Assembly (NCBI GenBank): GCA_028279215.1
Contig: JANQOF010000002.1
Location: forward strand, 37,627-101,626
Length of the DNA stretch: 64,000 bases
DNA from: Pirellulales bacterium
GTDB taxonomy: Bacteria > Planctomycetota > Planctomycetia > Pirellulales > Lacipirellulaceae
Reading direction: 5' to 3'
Shown: piece after piece, positions 55,591-63,704 of the stretch
How the letters are laid out: the number at the start of each line of letters is the position of its first letter
Position numbering within the stretch: the stretch's first letter is position 1
Program-made: the position numbers and the translations under genes
The notes under the pieces: model-generated
The model's input: only the letters and a program-made list of their open reading frames with translations
Told to the model about the DNA's origin: nothing
Database searches by the model: none

Positions 55591-55789
55591 TGATCGCGAA
55601 GGTAACACTGTCTATCTAGGCTGACGGTGAGTAGAGGGTTGACACGCCTACTTTGGACGATGAAGTTCGGGTAGGTCTTGCGGCGGTGGTTCTTGCCACT
55701 TCTTGTGCCCCGAGCGAACCGGAAGAAATGCAACCTGTCTCGTAGTTTAGAGTTACCCAAGCAGACCTCCGCCGCGCACGGACGTTCCA

Positions 55790-56395
55790 ATGCGACGTTC
55801 ACAACGCAAGACAGGTACGAAAGTGCGTGATGGTCGGGTTGCGCGGAAGAATCGCACGGAGTTGTCCAATCACTATTCTCAAGTTCGCCAGTTCGAGACC
55901 GTGATTGACCGCCTTAGGCCAGGGGACGGCTATAGGCACTTCTTGACGATTGCAGATGTCCGAAAATTCATAGACATCCTGCCGGACTGGGAGGAGCTAT
56001 CTCATGGTTTGGATGCAATCATACTAGACGAAGGTGGCGATGCTATGGGATGGCACTGGAACGGAATCGTAGCAATATGTGCTTGGGAGCGCGAGTTGAC
56101 ATCAGAGTGGGACAACGAATTCGTCGGGGGACACGCCGCGATTCTCGACAGATTGGGAGTGCTGCGTGAACCTATGCCGAACGATTCGCGTGGTACACTG
56201 TGCTACTTTGATGAGAATTCAATCAAAGGATTCCAGTTGATGCACATTCTACTACATGAACTGGGGCATCATCACGACCGGATGAGTACGCGAACCAAAC
56301 GTCACGCAGCACGTGGTGAAAGGTATGCCGAAACATACGGCTTAAGGTACGCCGATCAGTTGTGGGACGCATACTTTGGAGCGTTTAACTGGTGA
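55790..56395 (+). CDS. Small protein with HExxH zinc-peptidase motif
   Basis: A 201-residue protein with no signal peptide. The N-terminus is very basic (RRSQRKTGTKVRDGRVARK). The middle has a hydrophobic strand (DAIILDEGGDAMGWHWNG). MHILLHELGHHHDRM contains HELGH, a zinc-metalloprotease HExxH followed by His-His-Asp, and the C-terminus GERYAETYGLRYADQLW carries acidic residues that could be the third ligand. The DNA is more AT-rich than the neighbours and codon use differs, as expected for an acquired gene. I do not recognise a family. It could be a toxin- or phage-type peptidase, but nothing in the flanks (BtuF-like, DUF1080) supports a function. Confidence 0.7.
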   Translation: MRRSQRKTGTKVRDGRVARKNRTELSNHYSQVRQFETVIDRLRPGDGYRHFLTIADVRKFIDILPDWEELSHGLDAIILDEGGDAMGWHWNGIVAICAWERELTSEWDNEFVGGHAAILDRLGVLREPMPNDSRGTLCYFDENSIKGFQLMHILLHELGHHHDRMSTRTKRHAARGERYAETYGLRYADQLWDAYFGAFNW

Positions 56396-56601
56396 ACTTC
56401 TTGCCGGTTCGCAACTATGTGGCGACGGCGAACGATCCGAGAAACTGGATTCCAGCGACGGTACCCTAAGCGTGATATGCCTCGGCACCTCACCGCCCTC
56501 GCCACCAGCAAACCAACCCAGCCAGACCAAGGCCGACTTTCAACGGCAAGACAGTACATAACCAGCGAATCGGCTTCTAGCGACATGCTGGTGCCAGAAC
56601 G

Positions 56602-57507
56602 ATGGAAGCAGCGACACGGAGTGAAGGTACTTTGAACATCGTCTCGCTCGTTCCGAGCGCCACTGAGATCGTGTGCCGGTTGGGGCTCCGCGAGTCCCTC
56701 GTCGGCGTGACGCACGAGTGCGACTTCCCGCCAGGCGTCGAGGAATTGCCACGAGTCACCCGGTCGCTCATTCCCGCTGGCGCATCGAGTGCTGAGATTG
56801 ACCGCCTGGTAACTGATCAGATGGCTAACGAGCCATCGCTCTACGCGCTCGACGGGGTGCAACTCGCCGCGGTTCGCCCCGACCTTATCGTGAGCCAAAC
56901 GCTGTGTGACGTGTGCGCCGTGCCCGATGGTGATGTTGACGAGGTCGCCAGCCAACTCGACCCGCGACCGACGATTCTCAAACTTCGTCCGAAGACGCTC
57001 GACGACGTTCTCGAATCCATCCGCGAGGTGGCCGGAGCGGCCAGTGTCGGAGTGCGAGGCAATAGCGTGGTGTCGGAGCTACGCGAACGCATCGACAAAA
57101 TCGCGGCCCACTGCGGTCGGCAATCGTGGATGCGAGTGGTCCTGCTGGAATGGCTCGACCCGCCATTCGCCGCCGGACACTGGAATCCAGAACTGGTCAG
57201 TCTGGCAGGCGGAACCGACGTTCTTGGCGAGGCGGGCGAAAAGTCGCGGCGAGTGTCGTGGGAGGAAGTTGCTGACGCCGACCCGGACGTGATCGTCGTC
57301 ACGTGCTGTGGACTCGACGTCGTGCGGATCGGCGTTGATATCAACCAACTTGCGAAGCATGACATTTGGCCCCAACTGCGGGCGGTGCGGGCGGGTCGTG
57401 TGCTGACGTTTGACGGATCGCAGTACTTCAACCGTTCCGGCCCCCGGCTCATAGATAGCCTGGAGATGCTGGCCGCTGGTCTGAACCAGATTGCTGGCTC
57501 GAACTAG
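56602..57507 (+). CDS. BtuF-like cobalamin/metal-chelate-binding protein without signal peptide
   Basis: A 301-residue protein of the type III periplasmic binding fold. The start NIVSLVPSATEIVCRLGLRE is the classic BtuF pattern, then LVGVTHECDFPP near residue 33. The second lobe begins RVVLLEWLDPPFAAGHWNPEL, with ADPDVIVVTCCGLDV near residue 222. Despite being a solute-binding family, no signal peptide or lipobox is seen, so it is likely cytoplasmic, as are the soluble 'cobalamin-binding' relatives in many bacteria. No BtuC/BtuD genes are nearby. A short TTG start at 56632 would remove ten residues and is possible. Confidence 0.83.
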   Translation: MEAATRSEGTLNIVSLVPSATEIVCRLGLRESLVGVTHECDFPPGVEELPRVTRSLIPAGASSAEIDRLVTDQMANEPSLYALDGVQLAAVRPDLIVSQTLCDVCAVPDGDVDEVASQLDPRPTILKLRPKTLDDVLESIREVAGAASVGVRGNSVVSELRERIDKIAAHCGRQSWMRVVLLEWLDPPFAAGHWNPELVSLAGGTDVLGEAGEKSRRVSWEEVADADPDVIVVTCCGLDVVRIGVDINQLAKHDIWPQLRAVRAGRVLTFDGSQYFNRSGPRLIDSLEMLAAGLNQIAGSN

Positions 57508-57547
57508 CCAGAAGTGTCGAACCCGATGTGCCAATTCCGCTTACTTG

Positions 57548-57700
57548 CGGCGTTCGTGTCAACTTCTCACTTTTTCCTTGAAACTAGGCCACAAGTTTGA
57601 TCGACTAGCGGTACTTTCAGGTGCGTTCTTGTCGCGCACCGGTCGATCTTTGGCAACTTGTTTGTGTAGTGGCTGGTGCTGGTGGCAAGTAGCTAGTGGC
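57548..57700. repeat. Copy A of ~150-bp long repeat
   Basis: Shares roughly 75-80% of positions by eye with 63553-63704. Both contain GCTGGTGGCAAGT, TTTGGCAACTTG or TTGGCAACTT, a TTGAAAC(T/C)AGGCCAC block and TTTGTGTA(G/A)TGGCT. The order is the same. No frame is conserved between the copies. It lies upstream of the alpha/beta hydrolase gene within a 333-bp gene-free gap (57508-57840). Confidence 0.7.
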
Positions 57701-57840
57701 GCGGTTCAGGCTTAGTGGGCAAAGAAACCACCGAAATCGGAGCCGCTTCTGCGGGCAGGCGATGCGGAAGTTGGTACTTGACTGGGGTGAGGTCACGGGC
57801 TCGCCCCAGCTTCCCGTTGGACAATCAACGTAGTTGATTT

Positions 57841-58629
57841 ATGGACACACCGATCGTTCTTATCCACGGCACCAACGTCGGACCCTGGACGATGGCGAAC
57901 TTCGCCGACTTCTTCAAGGAGAAGGGGTTTGCATGCCACTGCCCAGCCTATCGCCTCCACGACCCTTCACCATCGGCGGAACACACATCGCTAATCAGGG
58001 GATTGAGTATCGCGGACTATGTAGAGGATGTTGCGTCGTTCGTGGAGGCGCTCAACGCGCGGCCAATCCTGATTGGCCATTCGCTCGGTGGCATCGTCGC
58101 CCAAAAGCTCGCGGCTCGCGGCTTGGCAACCGCCCTTGTGTTGCTTAACGGAAGCATCAATTGGGGAGTGCTACCGACCACAGATCAAGAACGGGAGCTG
58201 GCCAAGGCGTGGATTTCTGCCGGCGCGTTCTGGGAGGAGACGCTGCTGCCCGACTTTGAAACCATGTCGCGATTTGGTCTGAACAAGCTGGATTCTGACG
58301 AGCAGCAAAGGGTATTCAAACGAATGGGACCGGAGTCGGGGCGGGTGATGTTTGAGCTCTTCTTCTGGATGTTCGATGACAGCCAAACGACCAAGATCGA
58401 CTATAACGCTGTCACCTGCCCGGTACTGGTGGTGTCAGGTACGGACGATCTCGCCGTGCCGCCTTCGACATCGCGGTTGATCGCCGGACGCCACGGCGAG
58501 CGAGCCACATTTCATGAAGCGTCTGGCTATGGCCACTATCTGATGTTGGAACCGAAGTGGAGGAAGGTGGCAGAACTCTGTGCGGACTGGATTGGCCTGG
58601 TTGGCAAGACGGTACGAGCCCAGACATGA
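57841..58629 (+). CDS. Alpha/beta hydrolase
   Basis: A 262-residue cytoplasmic alpha/beta hydrolase. N-terminal IVLIHGTNVGPWTMA gives the oxyanion HG. The nucleophile elbow is PILIGHSLGGIVAQKL (Ser ~81). The acid is in LVVSGTDDLAVPPSTS and the His in EASGYGHYLMLEPKW. The full triad is present, as in esterases and C-C bond hydrolases. It is the first gene after repeat copy A and is on the opposite strand to the TetR-cassette operon, with two hairpins between their stops. It could belong to that cassette, because both lie between the same repeats. Confidence 0.88.
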   Translation: MDTPIVLIHGTNVGPWTMANFADFFKEKGFACHCPAYRLHDPSPSAEHTSLIRGLSIADYVEDVASFVEALNARPILIGHSLGGIVAQKLAARGLATALVLLNGSINWGVLPTTDQERELAKAWISAGAFWEETLLPDFETMSRFGLNKLDSDEQQRVFKRMGPESGRVMFELFFWMFDDSQTTKIDYNAVTCPVLVVSGTDDLAVPPSTSRLIAGRHGERATFHEASGYGHYLMLEPKWRKVAELCADWIGLVGKTVRAQT

Positions 58630-58743
58630 AACGCCGATCGAAGGTGACTCCGCTTCGGTCGATGAACGCTAAGGCAGGTTAGGAATTGCCAAAATTCTGA
58701 TTCGGGGAGCTCAATAGGAGCAATTGTGGAACTTACACTTCTA

Positions 58744-58804
58744 GCGGAGGTGGGCATCACCTCCGCACTTCTGGAATTTGGCCGACCACGCAAGGTGGTC
58801 GGCC
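58744..58804. terminator. Two adjacent hairpins, likely bidirectional terminators
   Basis: Hairpin 1: GCGGAGGTG (58744-58752) with CACCTCCGC (58758-58766). Hairpin 2: GGCCGACCAC (58780-58789) with GTGGTCGGCC (58795-58804). Both are perfect with five-base loops. They lie between the convergent hydrolase and tautomerase genes, with AAATT after hairpin 2 on the minus strand. Confidence 0.7.
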
Positions 58805-58826
58805 CACTCTGTTCATCATCTAAGAC

Positions 58827-59237
58827 CTACGCGTGCTCCATTTCTTTCCAAGCTTTCTCTTCCGGACTGCCCGGGTCGGGGAGTATCTGTCCTCCTTCCA
58901 TACCGTGGGAGGCCGGACCCGAGTTAAGTGTGATGCCAACTTCCTCGCGTTGGCAGTCAAGGGCGGCCACAACACCTTGAGTGATCCGTTCGACCATCTC
59001 TGCTTTCGCCTCGGCACTGCGTCCGAAGCGAATGTTGCCATTCACAAAAATGACCTTACCCTTAGGCAGTTCACGGAACCCACCTTCTTCGTCGGCACGT
59101 TCCTGAAAGAATGTGTTCACGAACTGAGCAGGAGCACCAGTGACATCAACATGTACTTCAGTGATGCACTCGGCGATCATTGTCCGCTGAGCCTCATTCG
59201 AGCGCCCTTCTTCTACAGTTGAGAGATAGATAGGCAT
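58827..59237 (-). CDS. Tautomerase-superfamily protein with N-terminal Pro
   Basis: A 136-residue protein. After Met removal the first residue is Pro (PIYLSTVEEGRSNEAQRTMI), the catalytic base of 4-oxalocrotonate-type tautomerases. The size is two beta-alpha-beta units, as in cis-CaaD and MSAD relatives. KVIFVNGNIRFGRSAEAKAEMVERITQGVV is the second unit, with an Arg in FGRSAEAK. The C-terminal ~25 residues (LPDPGSPEEKAWKE) are an added polar tail. It is the last gene of the minus-strand operon, with AGGAG Shine-Dalgarno, 41 bp after the next tautomerase-like gene. Substrate unknown. Confidence 0.82.
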   Translation of the reverse strand: MPIYLSTVEEGRSNEAQRTMIAECITEVHVDVTGAPAQFVNTFFQERADEEGGFRELPKGKVIFVNGNIRFGRSAEAKAEMVERITQGVVAALDCQREEVGITLNSGPASHGMEGGQILPDPGSPEEKAWKEMEHA

Positions 59238-59278
59238 GACGATTCTCCTATTGCTGACACACTAGATGCGCGTTGTGG

Positions 59279-59605
59279 TTAAAGTGTGGTGCCTTGGGTA
59301 TAGATCAATAGTTCATTGGGGTCAGCCCCTGTCTTACTTACCCAAAGGTCGTTGACCTTGGACATGAAATTGGCCCGGGCCTTGAATTGAAGATCTTCGG
59401 ATACAACACACAACAGAACGCTGGAGTTGCTGGGTCTTCCGGCTGTCCAGCCAAACCCTTTGGGGATGATTTTCCAAACCACGTCCGTGGTGGCAGGGTC
59501 GTCTCCTAGCGCACCCTCGGCGACCGCCTTCAGCCCACTCGCAAGTTCATCTCGAATTGATTGAGCAGGATGCCCTTCTTGAATGGTAGCGATATATTTG
59601 GCCAT
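59279..59605 (-). CDS. Tautomerase-fold protein lacking the N-terminal Pro
   Basis: A 108-residue protein that aligns with the start of the preceding gene product: AKYIATIQEGHPAQSIRDEL against PIYLSTVEEGRSNEAQRTMI. Position 1 is Ala instead of Pro, so the canonical tautomerase base is absent. The second half (VWKIIPKGFGWTAGRPSNSS, FMSKVNDLWVSKTGADPNEL) fits the second beta-alpha-beta unit. The start has AAAGGAG. It is paired with the Pro-bearing paralogue, 41 bp away; the two may form one hetero-oligomer. Function unknown. Confidence 0.72.
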   Translation of the reverse strand: MAKYIATIQEGHPAQSIRDELASGLKAVAEGALGDDPATTDVVWKIIPKGFGWTAGRPSNSSVLLCVVSEDLQFKARANFMSKVNDLWVSKTGADPNELLIYTQGTTL

Positions 59606-59658
59606 CGGATTTCTCCTTTGTTAATTGCAGCTTTCTCTTTGTTAGTGTTGCTTGTTTC

Positions 59659-61140
59659 TCAGAGTTTGCGGATCAGATTCATTTGCCTATCAGAGTGTCC
59701 GTAATACTTGAGATCAAGCTCGATCCAATTGGCTTTCTCCAGGACCGGCTTCATATGCGAGAAGCACTCGAAGCTATACTCGCCGTGGTAGCGTCCCATG
59801 CCGCTATTACCGACACCGCCAAACGGAAGGTTTGTGTTGGTGTTCTGCATCACAGCGTCATTGATGGCGCCACTGCCGAAAGGAATCTCAGCCAAGAAAC
59901 GGTCCTTGGTGGCCTGGTCATTGGAGAACAGATAGCCAGCCAACGGCTTCTCAAAGCTCTTGACGATGTCAAAGGCTTCATCAAGCGTTTCAAACTCGAT
60001 CACCGAGATGATCGGCCCGAATACCTCGTCCTGCATGACCGCATCATCGACCGTGACGTTGTGCATCACCGTGGGCTCAATGACACGTTCTTCACGATTC
60101 ATCTCTCCGCCGTAGTAGACTTTTTCGGGGTCAATCATGGCGGCAACGCGGTCAAAGTTTCGCTCATTGATGAGCCGGACGAAGTTACCGTTTTCCACTG
60201 AGTAGTTGTGCTTCTTGATTTCGTTCACCATCCGCTCAAGGACTCGATCCTTGATGCTCTTGTGCACCAGAACATAGTCCGGGGAGAGACATAGCTGCCC
60301 AGAGTTAATGAACTTTGCCCAGATAAGACGTTTGACTCCTACATCTACCGAGGCATCTTCAGCGAAAATCGCTGGATTCTTGCCACCCAATTCCAAGGTG
60401 ACGTTGGTCAAGTGCGGAGCGGCAGCCTTGTTGACGATTTTTCCTACTTGGGGGCTACCCGTGAAGAAAATCTTGTCGTAGCGCTGATTCAGCAAGGCCA
60501 TCGTTTCAGGAATCTCACCTTCAACCACGTGCAAGTAGCTGGGTTCGAAGTTTTCGTTGATCAGCTTCGCCATCAGATGGCTAGTCTCGGCAGGCAGTTC
60601 ACTTGGCTTGAGAACCGTAGTGTTTCCAGCAACCATTGATCCGACAACGGGAGTTAGTGAAAGGTTGTAGGGAAAGTTCCAGGCTCCAATTACTAGTGTC
60701 ACGCCAAGCGGTTCTGCCACGATGAAGCTTTTGCCTGGCTGATTCAAAAGATTTGTCTTCACCTTGCGCGGCTTGGTCCATTTCCTAAGATTCTTAATGG
60801 CCATCTCTAGTTCCTCGAACAGAGGATACGTTTCGGTCAATTGGGTATGGTGCTTCGACTTGCCGAAATCTTTGTAGATGGCCGCATACAGTTCATCTTC
60901 ATGACTATGAAGAAGATCGCGGAGTTTCTTGAGCTGTTGAAGCCGAAACTCCACTGACAGTGTGGCGCCAGAACGAAAGTACTGACGCTGGCTTTCAACT
61001 AACTGCTGAATTTCTTGCTCAGTCATTGTGGTTTCGGTTGGCGAATTCACGTCCTTCTCCTTAAGAGTAGAATGAGGTTGGCTGTTTACTACTGATAGTA
61101 CGCTTTGCCCATTTGCAGGATTTTCAGTGAGAGTGTTCAT
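59659..61140 (-). CDS. NAD(P)-dependent aldehyde dehydrogenase
   Basis: A 493-residue ALDH of the class 3/coniferyl type. The nucleophile Cys is in NSGQLCLSPDYVLV and the general base Glu is in TLELGGKNPAIF. PLGVTLVIGAWNFPYNLSLT and FFTGSPQVGKIV are the cofactor-binding strands. The C-terminus MNLIRKL is short and lacks a membrane anchor. AAGGA lies eight bases upstream of ATG 61140; the first ~40 residues are a polar extension. It oxidises aldehydes to acids and probably works on the product of the alcohol dehydrogenase encoded 59 bp upstream. Confidence 0.93.
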   Translation of the reverse strand: MNTLTENPANGQSVLSVVNSQPHSTLKEKDVNSPTETTMTEQEIQQLVESQRQYFRSGATLSVEFRLQQLKKLRDLLHSHEDELYAAIYKDFGKSKHHTQLTETYPLFEELEMAIKNLRKWTKPRKVKTNLLNQPGKSFIVAEPLGVTLVIGAWNFPYNLSLTPVVGSMVAGNTTVLKPSELPAETSHLMAKLINENFEPSYLHVVEGEIPETMALLNQRYDKIFFTGSPQVGKIVNKAAAPHLTNVTLELGGKNPAIFAEDASVDVGVKRLIWAKFINSGQLCLSPDYVLVHKSIKDRVLERMVNEIKKHNYSVENGNFVRLINERNFDRVAAMIDPEKVYYGGEMNREERVIEPTVMHNVTVDDAVMQDEVFGPIISVIEFETLDEAFDIVKSFEKPLAGYLFSNDQATKDRFLAEIPFGSGAINDAVMQNTNTNLPFGGVGNSGMGRYHGEYSFECFSHMKPVLEKANWIELDLKYYGHSDRQMNLIRKL

Positions 61141-61199
61141 GGTCGTATCCTTTGTAAAGTAGTTAGTATTAAAGGGGTGAGTTCACATACAGCGTAAGA

Positions 61200-62489
61200 C
61201 TAGGAAGCAACGGAAAACTGCTTCATTGGGGAGTCCTGGGTGTCCGAGACACTACTGTTGTCAGTAGAATGATCTTTTTTCGTTACCGGACTGGCAGCGG
61301 TCGCTCCTGCAGTGATCGACGCTAAGATCTCCTTGCACTGTGCTTGTTTCATCAAGCGTGGGACGGCGTAGAATGACCAAGCTTCCTTACGGGCATTCTT
61401 TGCTATGGCGTCGTAGTGCTCCGTCTTCAGCTCTCCAAGTCCGGCTGGGATATCAAGTTGCTGACCGAGGGCTTCGACTCGCTGAATGAATCGGTCGGCA
61501 GCCTGCTCATCGGTCCCATTAACTTTTCCGCTTTCCATACGCTCGAGCTGAGCAAGTCGGTTCGAGCAAGCTGGCTTATTGAACCGCATCACTCGTGGAA
61601 GAATGACCGCGTTGGCCAACCCATGGGGTGTGTTGTAGTGAGCACTGATCTGGTGCGAGATCGCATGCACATAGCCCAGGCCCGACTTATTGAATGCGTA
61701 ACCGGCTAGGAAAGAAGCAAGTGCTACCATCTCGCGTGCTTCTAGGTCATCGCCGTCCTCATAGACAACGGGTAGATACTCAAGCAGCAACTTTATGGCC
61801 AGTTTGGCATCCCTTTCGGCATCTGCGAATCGATTGACCGAGGTATAGGCCTCAACAGCGTGCGTCAGGGCGTCCATCCCCGTTTCTGCCGTGATGTGAG
61901 CCGGCAATGTCTTCAGCATATTTGCATCAAGTGCGGCGGCCGAAGGCACTAGCTTGGGATCGACAACAAACTTCTTTTGGTGAGTCTTGGTCTCGGAGAT
62001 GACAGCGGCATTGGTGACCTCTGAGCCAGTACCCGACGTGGTGGGCACGACATAGAAGGGCAATGTGGGCTGCCTCACCTTCAACAAGCCGACAACTTGT
62101 TCGACGCTTGCATTATTCGAGCAGCAAGCGGCGATCACCTTGGCTGCGTCAATGGCTGAACCGCCACCAACAACAAAGACGCTGTCGCAATCGTTCTCAT
62201 TGCATAGTTCAATGCCCTGTTCGATCACATCGTAGGTTGGGTTGGGAATGACACCGTCAAACACTGTGACTTTGCAGCCCAGTTCGCTGAAATGCTCTAG
62301 CAGATCGTCAAGGGCACCCCGTCTAACAAACGAGGGAATCGTCACGAGCAGAGGACGTATGCTTCCAGATGCTCTTGCAAATGAGGCTATCTGGTTCGTC
62401 GAGCCAGCACCTGTAAACAGAAGCGGCTTTTCCGAGGGAAAAAGCTGGGCGAACATCTTGAGTGAAAAATTTGTGAGTCTTTTGAGCAT
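61200..62489 (-). CDS. Iron-containing alcohol dehydrogenase
   Basis: A 429-residue group III ADH. The NAD site is in VFVVGGGSAIDAAKV. VPTTSGTGSEVTNAAVI is the usual second motif. Metal ligands appear as Asp in AALDANML, His in GMDALTHAVEAYTS, and His in YVHAISHQISAHYNTPHGLAN. The C-terminal ~35 residues (TAASPVTKKDHSTDNSSVSD) are a polar tail not typical of the family. AAGGAA precedes the ATG at 62489. It is the first gene of the operon ADH-ALDH-tautomerase-like-tautomerase, with the TetR gene divergent. Confidence 0.92.
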   Translation of the reverse strand: MLKRLTNFSLKMFAQLFPSEKPLLFTGAGSTNQIASFARASGSIRPLLVTIPSFVRRGALDDLLEHFSELGCKVTVFDGVIPNPTYDVIEQGIELCNENDCDSVFVVGGGSAIDAAKVIAACCSNNASVEQVVGLLKVRQPTLPFYVVPTTSGTGSEVTNAAVISETKTHQKKFVVDPKLVPSAAALDANMLKTLPAHITAETGMDALTHAVEAYTSVNRFADAERDAKLAIKLLLEYLPVVYEDGDDLEAREMVALASFLAGYAFNKSGLGYVHAISHQISAHYNTPHGLANAVILPRVMRFNKPACSNRLAQLERMESGKVNGTDEQAADRFIQRVEALGQQLDIPAGLGELKTEHYDAIAKNARKEAWSFYAVPRLMKQAQCKEILASITAGATAASPVTKKDHSTDNSSVSDTQDSPMKQFSVAS

Positions 62490-62559
62490 GGTTCAATTCC
62501 TTTGTGTACGGAGATGTTTTTTGGGTTCTGACCAGGCTTTACCCGCCATCATTGACTAC

Positions 62560-62574
62560 ACTACACAGTGTAGT
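62560..62574. promoter_or_regulatory. TetR operator candidate 1
   Basis: Perfect 15-bp palindrome ACTACACAGTGTAGT, 70 bp upstream of the ADH start. It shares half-site ACT(A/G)CAC with the second palindrome upstream of the TetR gene. Confidence 0.7.
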
Positions 62575-62580
62575 TTAATA

Positions 62581-62606
62581 CTGGCGGCCGTCAATACTGC
62601 CGCCAG
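62581..62606. other. Hairpin in ADH leader region
   Basis: CTGGCGGC (62581-62588) pairs with GCCGCCAG (62599-62606) across ten bases. It is beside operator candidate 1. A leader hairpin or a third regulator site are both possible. Confidence 0.4.
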
Positions 62607-62722
62607 TGAATTCTGAGGAAATTCTTGGAATTGTTGTTATCTTCCCTAAAAAATGCGTTTTCCTACGCATCGCGGTGCCTGGGGGGCAGAAAAAGTGGAT
62701 TTGCCTAACTAGGACCCCGAGC

Positions 62723-62745
62723 ATATACTGCACTGTGCAGTATAT
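62723..62745. promoter_or_regulatory. TetR operator candidate 2
   Basis: A perfect 23-bp palindrome centred on T 62734: ATATACTGCAC and its complement. It lies 38 bp upstream of the TetR GTG, as expected for autoregulation. Core half-site ACTGCAC matches ACTACAC of candidate 1 at six of seven bases. Confidence 0.75.
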
Positions 62746-62783
62746 TTCAGGCGATTCTATGGCCTTAACACAGGAGCAGACGG

Positions 62784-63419
62784 GTGATTACCAAAGAAAA
62801 AACTGAGAGTAAGACGAAACCCCGCCGTAAGAGCCCTAAGCGAGCGGCGGTTATCGAAGCCGCGACGGAGGAATTCCTGTCGCACGGGTTTACTGGAACG
62901 AGCATGGACCGCATTGCGGAGGCGGCAAATGTCTCTAAACGCACCGTGTATGACCATTTCCCCAGTAAAGACGATCTATTCCAGGCAATAATCGATGAAA
63001 TCTTGGAACGAGTTAGAGACATGCCAGCCCATGAGTACTCTGAAGAAAAGGAACTGGAGGAGCAGTTGCTTGCAATAGGGGGTACGTTTGCCTCGACCAT
63101 CACTAGCAAAGACTTCATGAAGCTCTCGCGGGTAGTGATTTCTCGCTTCATTCAATCGCCAGAGTGGGCACACAACACTGTGAAAGCCCACGCTCGACTA
63201 AGGCAGGACATGATTGCCTTTTTCAAGGCTGGAAAGAGAGATGGTCGCCTACGGGTAAATGATCCAGAGAAAGCAGCTGCCCAATTCTGCGGGTTGATCA
63301 AGGAAATAGCCTTTTGGCCGGAACTCATGGCAGGGCAGAAACCTGTTACGACTAGAGAGCGGAATGCAGCTGTAAAGTCTGCCGTAGAGATCTTCTTGGA
63401 CCACTACCGAGCGACTTGA
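62784..63419 (+). CDS. TetR-family transcriptional regulator
   Basis: A 211-residue TetR-type repressor from GTG 62784, with AGGAG seven bases upstream. The helix-turn-helix is AAVIEAATEEFLSHGFTGTS and MDRIAEAANVSKRTVYDHFP. The first ~18 residues are a Lys/Arg-rich arm (TKPRRKSPKR), often used to contact the minor groove. The C-terminal ligand domain resembles the AefR-like group. Divergent from the ADH operon with two palindromes between; it most likely represses itself and that operon and is released by a substrate or product of the pathway. Confidence 0.93.
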   Translation: MITKEKTESKTKPRRKSPKRAAVIEAATEEFLSHGFTGTSMDRIAEAANVSKRTVYDHFPSKDDLFQAIIDEILERVRDMPAHEYSEEKELEEQLLAIGGTFASTITSKDFMKLSRVVISRFIQSPEWAHNTVKAHARLRQDMIAFFKAGKRDGRLRVNDPEKAAAQFCGLIKEIAFWPELMAGQKPVTTRERNAAVKSAVEIFLDHYRAT

Positions 63420-63552
63420 AGACGATGCGCCGCCGTAGATATCGAGCTTGGTGAAAGTGCGGCGGTGACCATGACCTCCGCCTGAAACTGCATCTTGTCA
63501 ACTTGCCTCGGCGTGAAACGCCGGGGGCTCGTTTGCCAGCGATTATTGTTTT

Positions 63553-63704
63553 CGGCGCTCCTGGTCAACTTCGCACTTTTTGCTTGAAACCAGGCCACGC
63601 GTTTGATCAACTGGGGGGTACTTCAAGGCGCGTTCTACTTGCGTCCTTTGTTCATTGGCAACTTATTTGTGTAATGGCTAGTGCTGGTGGCAAGTGGCTA
63701 GTGG
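63553..63704. repeat. Copy B of ~150-bp long repeat
   Basis: See 57548-57700. It follows the TetR gene by 133 bp, in the same orientation as copy A. Both copies end in the direct motif GGTGGCAAGT(A/G)GCTAGTGG. The pair bounds a 6-kb segment with the hydrolase and the TetR cassette. Confidence 0.7.
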
